A DNA stretch of 64,000 bases from Corticium candelabrum (GCF_963422355.1 NC_085088.1:8456985-8520984); one strand, 5' to 3'; counted from the stretch's first letter, positions 35,090-63,400 are shown. Made by a program: numbers and translations. The notes: generated from the sequence alone by a model not told the origin.

Positions 35090-36595
35090 GGGTGACCAAT
35101 GCCCTTTCCGTCACAGTCAAGCTGCACTCGGTAACAACACTTGGTGACACTTTTGTCTATTTCTCACATTGTTGTGAGAATGTTGAATGTTTAGCCGTTG
35201 AAGAGTGAGTTGTTGTGTTGCTTTGAGATTCAATCGAGTGGCTGCCTCAAGCCCAACTGTCCTTTCAAGCATTTCAAGCCGAGAAATGTGAGCACACTGG
35301 GAACGAGCTCGATGCCGGTGATGTCAACGACACAGCCAGTTGGTATGACATGTTAATGGGAGAGTTTAGGGGATAGCAGCATGTACAGACAAGTGGGCAA
35401 AGGGTTGGACTTGATAGACAGACAGAGGGAAAGAGATGGATGATGGGAAGTTGATTGGATGGAAGGGAAGACGTGTAGACAGATGGAGAATCAAAGATGT
35501 TTGGATGGATGGACAGACAGACAGATGGACAGACAGACAGATGGACAGACAGACAGACAGACAGGCAGATGGACAGATGTAATAGTGTTGAAATTTTAAA
35601 TATATGTATTGACAGACAGATGGACAGACAGACAGACAAATGGACAGACAGACAGATGGACAGACAGACGGACGGACAGACAGCAGATGGAAAATCAAAG
35701 ATGTTTGGATGGATGGACAGACAGATGGACAGACAGACAGACAGACAGACAGACAGATGGAGAATCAAAGTGACTAGCCTCCACCCTGTCCCGACTCTAC
35801 TTCCTGTCTGTACAGCATGACGCAACTTCCACGTACGGACGGGACAGACAAAATGGCACTTATCTATAGATGTTTGGATGGATGGATAGACAATGGACAG
35901 ACAGACAGATGGAGAGAAGAACAGACAGAGAGATGGACATACATACATACAGACAGATGAACAAACAGACAGACAGACAGACAATGGACAGACTTACAGA
36001 CAGACAGACAATGGACAGACAAGTAGACAAACAGACAGAAAGATGGACAGACAGATAGACAGATGGACATACAGACAGACAGACAAATGGACAGACAAGT
36101 AGACAAACAGACAGAAAGATGGACAAACAATACACAGACAGGAGAGAGGACAGACAGAGAGATGGACATACAAACAGACAGATAAACAGACGGACAGACA
36201 GACAATGGACCAACAAGTAGACAAACAGACAGAAAGATGGACAAACAATGGACAGACAGACAGACAGTTGATTGGCTGACAGATTCATGAATGAAAGAAG
36301 ACACTAATCCTGTACAATCCCTCCATCCCTCCACAGTAAAGATCTACATTTTGTATTTTGTTTGAGTTGCTGTCAAACCGTCTGTTCGTGCTTCTACCAA
36401 CTTGGTTCAAGCAATTTCCGTGAGAATTACTCTTGTGTGTTGCTTGGCTAAATATCAGTAATGAGAACTCGTCTCTTGTGTCAGTTGGAGTTGGAAAGGA
36501 AGGGATGATGTCTCTATCAGCCCAGTCAGACAACAAAGGAACATCAAATTTGACTGTTAGTGGGCAGATAGTCACACCAACAAAACCGATCGGTG

Positions 36596-36598
<3 letters not shown>
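35090..36598 (+). other. Two candidate exons of an unrecognised plus-strand gene
   Basis: Two coding-looking stretches have plausible splice sites. The first is 35092-35207, after TCTCTATTCCAG, reading VTNALSVTVKLHSVTTLG and further residues. The second is about 36462-36596, before GATCG|GTGAGG, reading SSLVSVGVGKEGMMSLSAQ and ending VSGQIVTPTKPI. A third stretch just after the (GT)n (36955-37055, with CCPGF and a later Cys) might belong too. None matches a family I can name, and they are separated by (GACA)n and (GT)n arrays. They may be chance open frames. Confidence 0.25.
35495..36270. repeat. (GACA)n / ATGGACAGACAGACA arrays
   Basis: Three blocks of near-perfect GACA repeats, broken by short unique segments (35577-35612, 35690-35715, 35760-35890). 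The block flanks repeat GATGTTTGGATGGATGGA three times, so the array has grown by segmental duplication as well as slippage. The open frames here on both strands are artefacts. Confidence 0.95.
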
Positions 36599-36635
<37 letters not shown>

Positions 36636-36687
36636 TGTGTTTGTGTGTGTATGTGTCTGTCTGTATGTCTGTCTGTGTTTGTCTGTC

Positions 36688-36743
<56 letters not shown>

Positions 36744-36792
36744 GTGTGTCTGTCTGTCTGTCTGTCTGTGTCTGTCTGTCCGTGTCTTCCTG

Positions 36793-36833
<41 letters not shown>

Positions 36834-36840
36834 GTGTGTG

Positions 36841-36901
<61 letters not shown>

Positions 36902-36911
36902 TGTGTGTGTG

Positions 36912-36955
<44 letters not shown>
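36599..36955. repeat. Long compound (GT)n/(GTCT)n microsatellite
   Basis: About 355 bp of TG repeats with interspersed TGTC, TGTTTG and a CCGTGTCTTCCTG interruption. It produces spurious Val-Cys open frames. Confidence 0.95.
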
Positions 36956-36957
<2 letters not shown>

Positions 36958-37314
36958 AAGTGCCTGAATATTATCCTTGCTGTCCCGGATTTCTCGTACA
37001 CGACGCGCTGTGCAGAAAGTCTACAGTAACGATTCCAGTATTTGTAGTTCTTGTTTGATTCTATTGTGGTAGCGTCTTTCTTGGCCTCAACGTGTGTTGA
37101 ATATGTGTGTGTGCTGTTAGGAGCATCTTCTTCTGTGTGCAGTTTGGCATGGGAATGGTCTGCTAACCACATAAATCAGGAATTGGGTATAGCAATTGAG
37201 TTTTAGAGCAGCAGCTGAAAAAATTCTTGGTACGTTTCAAATAAATAAATAGATTTTGGGCAAGGATTCAATTAGCAAGATTGATATTCTAAACATTTGT
37301 GTGTGAGCAATGCT

Positions 37315-38150
37315 AGCATGTATACCTTGCTTTGTCAACATTTGCTTAATATTTAATTTAAAGAATTTTGAGAAATTTTTAGATAATTTGATGTTTGCTT
37401 TTGTGTGCTGGGTTTGATAGTTAATTAATTCAACATCTAAAATTTAGTTTCAATCATTTGTCTGTTAATTTGCATTTTGATAATGATTTATACAGCCTAC
37501 ATTGATTGATTTGTACTGCCAATTTATATATAGTCAACATTATTGTATACAGACAATATTGATTGATGTATCGTGTACAGTAAATATTAATTGATATATA
37601 CATTAGCAATAGTGTTGAGCTTAACCTTGTTTCGAAGACTGACATTCTCTATTTCAAGTTAGTCAAGAAGCAGCAAGATGTCTATGTGGAAACATGGATT
37701 ATTTTGGTGACCTTGTTCTTTAGTGTGGACATAGACTTTTTATGGATAAAACCCCATGATGCAACCAGTGAAATTATTTGGCGTGCACTGCTTGTAGATA
37801 ACAAGGAATTCAAACGAGAACTAAAATGAAGGACCGAGCAATAATAGTCTTACTATATATCAACCAATATAGACTGTGTATATCAATCAATATTGACTGG
37901 CTGTATAAGATCATATTGACTATATATAAATAGACTGTATAAATCAATCAATGTAGGCTGTAGAAATCATTATCTAACTGTAAATTTACAGACAAATATG
38001 ATTTTAGGTATAATTTTACATGTTGAATTAGCTATCAAACCCAACACACCTCAGATTATTCAAACATTTCTCAATTTTTAAAAATTAAGTACTAAATAAA
38101 TGTAGGAAAGTGAGGTATGCCATACATTCTTTACATACACTTTACATGCA
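37315..38150. mobile_element. ~0.8-kb inverted-repeat element
   Basis: The left arm (about 37315-37600) is matched in reverse by the right arm (about 37860-38150). Examples are CAGCCTACATTGATTGATTT / AAATCAATCAATGTAGGCTG, GGGTTTGATAGTTAATTAAT / TGAATTAGCTATCAAACCC, and GAGAAATTTTTAGATAA / TTTCTCAATTTTTAAAAATT. The arms are diverged by roughly 15-20% by eye. The central 250 bp shows no gene. It is probably an old non-autonomous DNA transposon. Confidence 0.7.
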
Positions 38151-38987
38151 TACGATACATGGTTTGGTTGCAGCCAATAATACAGAATGAGGATCTACAT
38201 GTGTAGAGGTATGGTTGGCGTGTGAGGGTCGCCTCGTGATGAATTTGAAGCTAAAGAAGAGATCTCATTCTAGGAACACTTTCACTTGAGAGAGGACTTT
38301 CAATTTGCCTCTGTAATTTTTGAAATAAGTTTATTTCTTGTGGCAGGGTACAAGACCTACGATACCACAAATATGACTCAATGTTAACTAATTAAGTTGT
38401 CAATATTACAGATAATTGTGAAATATTGGATTGGCTACGTGTATCAATCGGTATCGGCTTGTATTGGTCTAGATTATCAGTTATTGGAGAATAAGTAAAA
38501 CTGTTTTATCAGTGCAACTTTAGCAAAAAAGGGTTTTTGTACATGTTCCAGTGCAGGCGTGTATGTATGTTTTGCCTTTAACAGCCAGTGCTGCAAAAAT
38601 GGTGCAGCTATACTTTTTTTGTGGTGTCCATATATATTGGTCCCTTGAAAATCAATGGTTCAGCGAGTGTGGTCCATGTCATTACACTGTACAAGTAACC
38701 AGTTCATGTACTGTACACTCTTTTAATTAATTGATTAATTAAATGAAAAATTTTACTGAAGAAATGCTATGCTTAATATTTTGCATTGTGTGTAGGACAT
38801 GTGAAGAAGATTGCACATATTTGGAAGGTTGGATCAATGAATGGCATGTCAAAGTAGTGTCCAGCAAAATCATGCCACTATTCAAGCTGCTAGTGCAACA
38901 GCTGTGACATTTGTTTACCAGTTTACGATGCTGTATAATTCAATTCTAACCAGTTATAGTCATTACCGGTTGGATATAATAATATAA

Positions 38988-38991
<4 letters not shown>

Positions 38992-39038
<47 letters not shown>
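38992..39038. repeat. (CA)n microsatellite
   Basis: Pure CA repeat of about 47 bp. The surrounding 38150-39220 shows no recognised gene. Confidence 0.95.
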
Positions 39039-39040
<2 letters not shown>

Positions 39041-39236
39041 ACATGTATAATAACCTAAGTGTATACTGAGCACTGATAACAATCTGTGGCCAATCAGTAC
39101 CGAGTAGCAAGTCAAATAACAACCTGTTTGTAGTTGTGTGTGTGTACAATGTTGCATTTAGTAACTCTTGCATACTGCTTCAAGTGTGCTATAGCGAATT
39201 ACGGTTAATTAGTAAAATTCACGTACATATACTTGG

Positions 39237-39460
39237 GAGGCAATGGTTTGGCTTCATGTATTGCTTAGAACTCTCTAGTTCCTTCAAGATTGAATACGCC
39301 AAATAGGAGTGCACCGGCTTGTTGTCTCCAGCCTGCTCATTGATTCTTCCAGCCAGATTTCTGCAGGCAGACTCACTGGGCATCATTGGGCTACTGTGTG
39401 GGTCGCTAAAGTGAGTGGCTTTGGGCACAGTGATGAGCTGGTCCTTCTCTGGACTCACTT
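39237..39460 (-). other. Possible exon of unknown identity
   Basis: A minus-strand frame of about 75 codons has ordinary amino-acid composition (PMMPSESACRNLAGRINEQA, then SYLAYSILKELESSKQYMK). It is preceded by a pyrimidine-rich TTTCTTTCCCAAAG and followed by a GTATAT donor-like site. No family was recognised and no partner exons were identified. It stands out only because neighbouring sequence is clearly non-coding. Confidence 0.3.
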
Positions 39461-40029
39461 TGGGAAAGAAAGGTCAGTCTCGCACAATCTTGCCTGTTTA
39501 GGCGTCTAGCGGACCTAGATGCATTGAAAAAGAAGTAGACACGTGGTGGAGTGCAGATTGAGTCTCATGTACGTGTGCATAGGTACGGCTTCACTAGCTA
39601 ACCTGCCCTTGAATGTCGTAAGAAAAGAGCTCGAAAACTTGGCAAACATGTCGCGAAATCGAAAAGAGCGCGAAAGAAACAGGCGGGACTAAACGCACTT
39701 TCAGGTCAGCGCGGCTTCAAATCGTTGTGTGATGGGGGCCAAGCCAGGCTGACGGCCACGCATGCTCACTAGATTCCCATGCTCACAAATGGAGGACGAT
39801 ATTGAATCGGCGCTACACGAGTCTGGGAGGCCGAGGCTAGAGGGCCGCTTTTGAAAAATACTCTACGTACATACAAAGTCCCTCAAAATTAGGTAAAGTG
39901 TTTTTCATACCTATTTTTTCTAAACTTCTTTCTTCCCGCCCACTTTTGCCCTTTCTCCGCCTACTCTGTGCTTTGTACGTAGGCGCCTGTAGAAACCTCT
40001 GGGATCCGAGGCTACAAGACATGACACGA

Positions 40030-40078
40030 CACGTGCAGCATGACACACGCATGCTACGCACGTGCGCAGGTGACGTCA
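40030..40078 (+). promoter_or_regulatory. Perfect CRE (TGACGTCA) and two CACGTG E-boxes upstream of TP53INP
   Basis: TGACGTCA lies at 40071-40078, 98 bp before the TP53INP ATG. CACGTG occurs at 40030-40035 and 40059-40064. CREB/ATF binds TGACGTCA, and bHLH-ZIP factors such as MITF/TFEB bind CACGTG. The latter control autophagy genes in animals, so the combination suits an autophagy regulator. Function is inferred from motif and position only. Confidence 0.55.
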
Positions 40079-40175
40079 CAATCATAGGATCCACTTCCAG
40101 GATGCGCAGCGTTCAAACACACAATAATCGTCTTTCTGACTGTTGCCGTTTGTCTTTCGTGTAAATCATTCAACT

Positions 40176-40838
40176 ATGCTAAGTGGCTTGATAGACTACA
40201 TTTGGGGCCCAGAGATAAACTACCATGCGAATGGCGATCAGGACAAGGATTTCGTTCATATAGATCTCAACGAACCCATTGAAGACGATTGGGTACATAT
40301 AGAAGAGCCAGAACCACCACAAACAAATGAAGGTAAACATCTGGCATACGCAGCTCATTTGTGTGCCTTCTCTGGTAACCTGTGCATACTGTACTGTAAA
40401 GATCGTCCTGCTGACGCAGATGACAGCGCCTCGATGACCAGTGATGGCAGTTGGATTGTTACGCCGCCAGAATGTTTCACGAGACCGCTGTGTGAAGAGC
40501 CAGAACAAAATGAACTGGAAGATCTCCTGATCGAACACCCCAGCATGTCTGTATATCACGATGTCCCATCCCGCCAACACCACGCCAGGCCTAGGGTAGC
40601 AGCGCGGGATCTGGCAATCGTCCAAGGGGGTCTAGACAACCGATCGGAAGTAACATTGGGACTAGCTGCCAGCTGCCAAGTAGCACATACTCGTCGTCGG
40701 TCTACACGCTCCTCCAAGTGTAAGGAAACACGCAAGGCGTTGAAGCGACATAACCTGACTCATGTACACTGGACAAAGAAATCTCTGCATCAGAGGCGAT
40801 ACTCTCAACGAGGCATATTGTGTCCTCGCAAACATTAG
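40176..40838 (+). CDS. TP53INP: TP53INP-family protein (autophagy/nuclear cofactor)
   Basis: The product has both family signatures. A LIR-like acidic W-x-x-I motif, DDWVHIEEPEPP, lies in the N-terminal third and is equivalent to the DEWILV of vertebrate TP53INP1. The second signature is the pair SWIVTPPECFT and DLLIEHPSMSVYHD. A basic C-terminus follows, with RRSTRSSKCKETRKALKRHN. TP53INP1/2 bind ATG8/LC3 and shuttle between nucleus and autophagosomes. The ATG at 40176 gives the family-like start MLSGLIDYIWG. An 87-bp GT-AG segment (40333-40419) is a likely intron that keeps frame whether removed or retained. Its translation (AHLCAFSGNLCILYC) has no family counterpart. Without it the protein is about 191 aa, and with it 220 aa. 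It converges on BtpA. Confidence 0.88.
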   Translation: MLSGLIDYIWGPEINYHANGDQDKDFVHIDLNEPIEDDWVHIEEPEPPQTNEGKHLAYAAHLCAFSGNLCILYCKDRPADADDSASMTSDGSWIVTPPECFTRPLCEEPEQNELEDLLIEHPSMSVYHDVPSRQHHARPRVAARDLAIVQGGLDNRSEVTLGLAASCQVAHTRRRSTRSSKCKETRKALKRHNLTHVHWTKKSLHQRRYSQRGILCPRKH

Positions 40839-41032
40839 ACACATCTCTAGGCTAATACGTCAATAGCAATATAAATATGTAGTTAGTTGTTTTGTATCTA
40901 AGGATTGCAGCATCATAAGTTACTCCTTGACTCAGATCATCTGATGTATACTGCACCTATTTAAATGTTATATTCGCAACAGGCAATAGGAATGTAAATA
41001 ATGAGTGTCTCTAGAATGCAACAGATTTCTAG

Positions 41033-57795
<16,763 letters not shown>

Positions 57796-57797
<2 letters not shown>

Positions 57798-58270
57798 GCT
57801 AAAATCACGTGATTATACAGACTTTGTTCCCCGTACTGTACTTGCTTTATTTGCAAATGCGAGAAGTTCAGACCTTGGGAGCTCTCCAATGACTGCAGAA
57901 AACGCTACCGAAGTTGACGATTTATTAGAAGATGATGGACCTAGTTTTCCGGCGTATGGAAGGTTATCATTTCATTGCGACCCATCGGATAATAATACAG
58001 ACGAAGAACAGTCGACTAGGAGCGGTCGGTCATCCTCATCCTGCTCTCTGAATGGGTTGCATTCGTTTGAACAAGGCGAAGAGCCAGATGGTGGCAATAA
58101 ACATGTCGAAGGTAGGGATCGAACAATAATTACGACAAAACAGGAAGTGAATATGATGTCATGTACATGTAGAATTCCATATTGTCGACCGCACTGCTGA
58201 CGCAATACCACTTCACTTTGCTCCCAAAATCGTAGGAGCAGCCATCGTCGGCGACATCAAGCATTATGTA
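57796..58270 (+). CDS. Unrecognised gene, first two exons (divergent from BtpA)
   Basis: Exon 1 runs 57796-58111 and exon 2 58236-58270. They are joined by GT-AG sites (GAAG|GTAGGG, then TCGTAG|GAGCAG) with matching phase, and a strong donor follows (GTA|GTAAGT). The open product begins MLKSRDYTDFVPRTVLALF and is then acidic and Ser-rich (DDLLEDDGPSFP, RSGRSSSSCS). It crosses the junction as HVEG|AAIVGDIKHYV. The frame is open further upstream to an ATG at 57742, but that part overlaps BtpA exon 1 on the other strand, so 57796 is preferred; 57891 is another option. No family was recognised. Further exons must lie right of 58270, where a MITE and a Tc1 element would be intronic. Confidence 0.5.
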
Positions 58271-58491
58271 GTAAGTACAATTAATTAATATTGGATTTGT
58301 TGTTTTCATTAAATTTTGTTAACTGTTAGATTTCATTCTCGAATAGTTTGATAGTTGTCAATTGTAGTTAAGAATCCGTCGTTGTATTGTGTTTATGACA
58401 CATAAAATTGAAGGAAAACTGGAGTGTCTGAAATTTACGATACAAGTGATACAAGGGTTAATTGTTGGCGTATAGTAAAGTCTCTTGTAGC

Positions 58492-58920
58492 CCGTTCACA
58501 CTAGCAGTTGTAACTGGACTAAAACGAGTCACCATGGCCCGGCTCACTTTAGAAATGTGTGAACGTGGGTCAAGCCGAGCCGTACTGGAATGGCCCACCT
58601 CAAACTGCTGTGCCAGCACGGTTGGCTTGGCTCGACTCGGCTCGCATTCATCGTGTGAACAGCAAACAATTGCCAAAGTGTAGTCTTGCATAGCCAGAGC
58701 CTCACTCCTGCAAGATGCTCATGTAGCCAAACTTTCTCACGCCGTGTAGCTTGAGCATTTCTGATGTACACATGATTGTTCTTTGCTAGCAAGAGACACA
58801 CTAAGTGAGCTGGCTCACTTTTTCTGAATGTTGTGTGAAGGGGGCTGGCTCAGCTCTCTGGCACAGGTTAGCTTGGCTTGGCTAGGTTTTGAAAGGAGCT
58901 TGTGTGAAAGGCTATTAGTT
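58492..58920. mobile_element. Probable ~430-bp MITE
   Basis: The ends are imperfect inverses (TAGCCCGTTCACACTAGCAG, and the complement of TAGCCTTTCACACAAGCTCC). The interior has repeated GGCTCGGCTTGGCTTGGCTCG-like short motifs and GTGTGAACAGC blocks in both orientations. No coding capacity. Confidence 0.5.
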
Positions 58921-59198
58921 ACCTCTGCCAAGGAGGTTTTTTATGTTTGTTTTGTTTGTTTTTTCTTGGTTAGCAGGATTATTTGGAAAAATTTCTGGAT
59001 GGATTTTGATGAAATGTTTATCAGAGGTTGGTCTTGGCCCAAGTTAGAGGTGATTTCATTGTGGAAGTGATCCCAATCAGAATTTGGATGTAGGGTATTT
59101 TATTGCTAGCTGTGGTGCAGAGGTGCAAAGTCTACATCAGCAGTTGCAATTATTGGCCACAGAACTAAAAGGAACTAATATGAGAGCAAAAGTGATCG

Positions 59199-59202
<4 letters not shown>

Positions 59203-59230
<28 letters not shown>
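59203..59230. repeat. (TA)n run, Tc1 insertion target
   Basis: TA dinucleotides directly precede the left end of the Tc1 element. A matching TA run follows the right end (61256-61270). The element therefore inserted inside a TA microsatellite, which is consistent with TA target choice. Confidence 0.9.
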
Positions 59231-59234
<4 letters not shown>

Positions 59235-61255
59235 CTTGAACAAAATTATAGGGACACCTGGCATTTTTGTGTCTAGTCTAACTTTGGCACTGAACTTTTC
59301 TCTAGCAAAACCAAATGTTTTTCGAATTTCTTATTTCATGGCTTGCACCATTGTTAGTATGTAACATAGCTCGAGTTCAAGACTGCAGCTGTACTTACTA
59401 CCTACTGTGCATCTAGTTTGCTTTGAAGAAGGAAGACGGCCATTCCTACCTTTCTTGTCTTTGTACACGTTCATCGCTCTTGGATTCTCATTCTTGGCAT
59501 ACAGTCTAAGAATGCTCTGTATTAGAGAGTGAAAGCAATTTTGTGGGTCCTCTTATCAACATTATGAAAAAAAGGCGAATCATCTGTTTTTGCGCATTGA
59601 TTTCGCGCATGTCATCACAATTTGAATTGTTTTGCCATTTTAATCAATAAAACAAACTTCAACGTATTCAAAAATCATGCGACACTAATTAATTACAAAG
59701 AAATCCTGCTAAGACAAAAACTAAAAAAGTTATAGCAACAAAAGGACATTGACATGCCACTTCTGGTCCACGTTTTAGGTAGCAAAATCTCAAACTGATA
59801 CCGCCAAAATGTCAGCTGCACTAAAACCGCTGCCCTTGAGACCGCCAAACTTACGCGATAAGTTAGCCTGAACGTTCAGCTGCACGCAGTTGCAGAGTCT
59901 TGTTCCGTACGATATTTCACGAGTTGCAGCGATGCCTCAAGGCAAACAGTTGAGTCCAAAAACGCGAGGGAAAATTGAAGCCCTTCACTCAGTTGGCCAT
60001 TCTGTGCGTCAGATCACAGCTTTTGTCCGCCGCTCCAGGAATTCGGTTCATCAGTGCCTGCAACGGCTTTCCCATGGCAGCAGCGATTATGAGAAACGAC
60101 CTGGACGTGGGAAGGCAACGACAATCCGGGAAGATCATCGACTGAAGAGAATGGCACTGCAGAACCGCAGAGCACCATCACGACTGCTCTCGTATCAGCT
60201 GGCTGATGAAACCAGCAAGAGGTGTCAAGTAGAACAGTCCGTCGTCGTCTCAGTGAGACAGGAGTAAACGCTTGGAGGCCTAGAAAAAACCACTGCTAAC
60301 AGAAAACCATCGGCGTTTGCGACTGGGATGGGCAACCACTCACACACAATGGACTTTGGATGACTGTAAATCTGTTCTTTTTACAGATGAGTCAAAAGTC
60401 AGCATAGGAAACGATGGTGCTCTGTACGTTTGGCGTCGCAAAGGTGAGGAATTTCTCCCTGAATGTTGTGATTGTACGGTCCAGCACGCGGCTAGTGTGA
60501 TGGTGTGGGGATCGATGTGTTGGCATGGTGTGGGGTCTCTGGTGAAACTGGAAGGTTGTTTGAACAGCACGGCGTACCAACAGGTTCTGGAGAAGCACAT
60601 GCTTACAGACGCAGCGGTACTGATAGGAGACGACTTTGTCTTCCAGCAGGACAACGTGCCAATCCACACGTCTCGGTCAACAAGACAATGGCTACGCCAG
60701 CATGACGTCACACTGTTGGACTGGCCGCCAAACTCGCCTGATGCGAATTCAATCGAGAAGTTGTAGCATGAACTCAAAACTGCTGCCAACCGTCACAAAC
60801 CGAGAACTGCAGCTGAGCTCTGGAATGCTCTACAAGAGGCGTGGCAGCAGATTCCAGCCACGCGTGTCCGGAACTTGGCAGAAAGTGTTCCGCGACATTT
60901 GGACGCAATCAGGAGGGCGAGAGGCGAGAACACTCGGTACTGAGGAACTGGTGAAGGGCTTCAATTTTCCTTTGCGTTATTAAAACCGGCTTTTTTAAAA
61001 GCCACTAAACGAAATCAGAGAGAGTCTAACTTACGACGCTTACACAGTCATGACATCATACACTTTTAGGTCTCGTTTTCCGCAATGCGAAACGTAAAGA
61101 AAACAATTTAGGGTCTACAGTATTCTCAAGAAACCTAACAATCAACGCGGTAACTATTAAGTTCTTAACAATATTGATAGTTGGTAAATTGCGACCTAAT
61201 TATTGTGTTACTACATACCCACAGCAGGGTGTCCCTATAATTTTGTCCAAGTCTA
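59231..61255 (+). mobile_element. Tc1/mariner element, ~2.0 kb, complete ends
   Basis: The terminal inverted repeat CAGACTTGAACAAAATTATA-GGGACACC is at the left and its inverse (GGTGTCCCTATAATTTTGTC-CAAGTCT) at the right. TA dinucleotides flank both sides. It contains one degenerate transposase gene. Only two or three TIR mismatches suggest moderate age. Confidence 0.95.
59932..60943 (+). pseudogene. Tc1-like transposase, two frameshifts and one stop
   Basis: ATG at 59932 starts the usual N-terminal paired-like helix-turn-helix (KTRGKIEALHSVGHSVRQIT, then RSRNSVHQCLQRL and a GRGK AT-hook-like motif). The frame shifts near 60222 and again in an A run near 60283. It then continues with catalytic motifs: VLFTDESKVSI (first D), FQQDNVPIHTS (second D) and WPPNSPDANSIEKL (E). 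A TAG at 60764 follows directly. The remaining C-terminus (HELKTAANRHKPRTAAEL...) stays in frame to TGA at 60943. The DDE triad is present but no active protein can be made. It would have carried out cut-and-paste transposition at TA. Confidence 0.92.
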
Positions 61256-61268
61256 TATATATATATAT

Positions 61269-61270
<2 letters not shown>

Positions 61271-61352
<82 letters not shown>
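61271..61352. repeat. (GT)n microsatellite
   Basis: About 82 bp of GT directly right of the (TA)n that borders the Tc1 element. Confidence 0.95.
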
Positions 61353-61356
<4 letters not shown>

Positions 61357-61495
61357 TGTCCCGGATGAGCAATGGTGGCACATGGTGCGATTGTGTTCCG
61401 ACTTAGTTTTTGCTTTCTGCTTCTGTGGAGTGCTTCTCATTGTCCCATCGCAAACGTGTGAGTTTTTAAGAAGTCACTGGAACTTGAGCTGAGGG

Positions 61496-63400
61496 ATGAG
61501 CTCTGTCATGTCGGCCACGTCACAAAACCAGGACGAATCGTCTGATTCTTCCTCTTTCTCAACTGATTCATTTCATATCAGTGGTTCTCGTTGTTGTCCA
61601 CTATGCTGCTTCATCTCGAGGGATTCTGGAGCCCTGTTTCAGCACATCAATTCAAATCACATCACTCGGTGCAAATTCCCGGATGCAGACTTTATTTCAT
61701 CCCATGATTGTAGTGTTTGTTCAGAATGTGGCTTCCTGTATGAAAAATGCTTCAGTACATGTCGTCGCTCACTGGGGCGTGGTCAACCTAGATGTCATGG
61801 TTTGATGGTCGACTCATGCCAATCGTCATGGCCGGAGACTAATAAGAATGATCGGTTGAGCCTAAGCAGAATTGACGAATCTTCTCCAAACAGTGGCATC
61901 AGTCATGTTTCTTCTTCCAATAGCAGTAGGCGATTTGTTGTCGAGCCAATCAGTAGAATTCATGTTGCCACTAGTGACCTGGCTATAGAAGGAGTCAGAG
62001 CAGCCGTACAAAGAAGCCGCTCAGTCGATAATGAGGCTGTCATCTTTCAATCTCTGATGGATGAAATTATCCGTTTACCAGTAAACGCTGTATGTCATAT
62101 TCCCTGTAGTGTTCGCCCTCTCTTTGCAGAAGTCCTCTTCTCTGAGTTCAATTATCCTGGTCAGGAAGGTCTATGGGGATTTGCTCGTTTGTTCCTTTTT
62201 GCTAAAGCAGTTTACGGTCTCCACCACGAGGAGGTAAGAAGAAGAGATATGTTGTGAGTGCCACCTTGTCCCGTCGCTTATGTCAGGGGCAGGCAGGAGA
62301 TTTTATAACACTGTGGAGAGAGGCTAGACTTGACGCCAGTCAACAAAGCAATGGCAGAAGAATTTCACAACGTCAACTAAATACCAAAAGAGCTCTATTT
62401 CTTGCCAGGGAGGGATGCTTCCGTGATGCCATAAGATCACTGAACTCTCAAGGTTGCGCACAAGAAGATAATACCAAGGCCCTGGAGGAACTTCGTCGTC
62501 GTCATCCAAGTCACCAGCTACCAGAATGGACTGATCCACTGACTGCTTCTCTGTGTCCCGACTCTGATTTTGTCTTAGAAATTCTCAAGAAATTTCGCGA
62601 GCCTCAAGTCCTGGATATTCCAAACTACGCCCACAGCACCTGCTAGATGCAATCGTGGGAACCACAGCTCCATCAGCGCAGGATTGCCTTGAGGGCTTGA
62701 CTCGTTGCATTTCCATGGCTCTTTCTGGTAAAATGGATAGGCGTGTCACGTCATGGCTTACGGGAGCACCCCTAACAGCTTTGTATAAGAAGCAGGGTCA
62801 AGAAGGGATCAGGCCGATAGCGGTTGGTGAGACACTGCGTCATCTTATTAGTTGTGTTTGTTGTGCTGCTGTTCGTTCAAAGCTACCTACTATTTTCCTT
62901 CCCTATAAGCAAGTTGGAGTTGGAGTTTCTGGAGGTTTAGAAGCTGTAATACATGCCCTCAGATACTTCATCAATACTAATGATAACAATCCCAATTTGT
63001 GCTGGCTTAAAATAGACATGGCTAATGCCTTCAACACTTGCGACCGACACTCATTTCTAAATCGATTACAAAGAGAACTTCTGAACTCTATTCTTGGGTT
63101 CTCTGGTGCTATCACATAATTGGTGAGCTTTGATTTGGAAACTGCCGTCTTATATCCTTAGCCGGTGTTCAACAGGGAGACCCTTTGGTTCCACTGTTAT
63201 TCTTGCAACAGACATTTCCGGTACGAAGCAATTAATTGTCTACTGCCAAAATATGTACAATGGTCAGCCAAGGTAGCTTTTCTAGATTTAGTTGACTTGT
63301 TTGATGGCAAAGCTCAGACAATAACTAATGCGATACTAAAGTTCTGTCAAGACTGGGATCTTGGCCTACAAAGCCAAAGATTATCACATACGGGATATGC
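61496..63400 (+). pseudogene. LINE with N-terminal C2H2 zinc finger and reverse transcriptase, broken
   Basis: ATG at 61496 opens a 253-codon frame with a C2H2-like finger (CCPLCCFISRDSGALFQHIN-SNH) and a Ser-rich linker. The following frames (62254-62646, 62655-63119, then short remnants to about 63400) continue the same protein across frameshifts. They carry WREARLDASQQSNGRRISQR, QEGIRPIAVGETLRHLISC, GVGVSGGLEAVIHALRYF and LKIDMANAFNTCDRHSFLNR, an RT motif with the first catalytic Asp. A GVQQGDPLVP-like block (about 63165-63195) and LVDLFDGKAQTITNAILKF follow. This layout suits RLE-bearing LINEs. No endonuclease part follows here, but a fragment with one is at 47.4-48.1 kb. The sequence ends where a 0.6-kb dispersed repeat starts. 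Confidence 0.8.

Noticed and set aside
33765..36290. Long Cys/Leu/Ser/Val-rich open frames on the minus strand
   Set aside because: Translation of (TGTC)n/(GACA)n microsatellite. Only the part right-bounded by 33850 has transposase sequence.
36433..37172. Val-Cys or Thr-His repeat proteins
   Set aside because: Translation of (GT)n. The same applies to 20286-20495, 38946-39173, 48617-49043 and 61165-61492.
58112..58200. Read-through end of the 57742-58200 frame (…CRPHC)
   Set aside because: A good donor at 58112, a matching-phase exon at 58236 and a further donor at 58271 make this intron sequence more likely.
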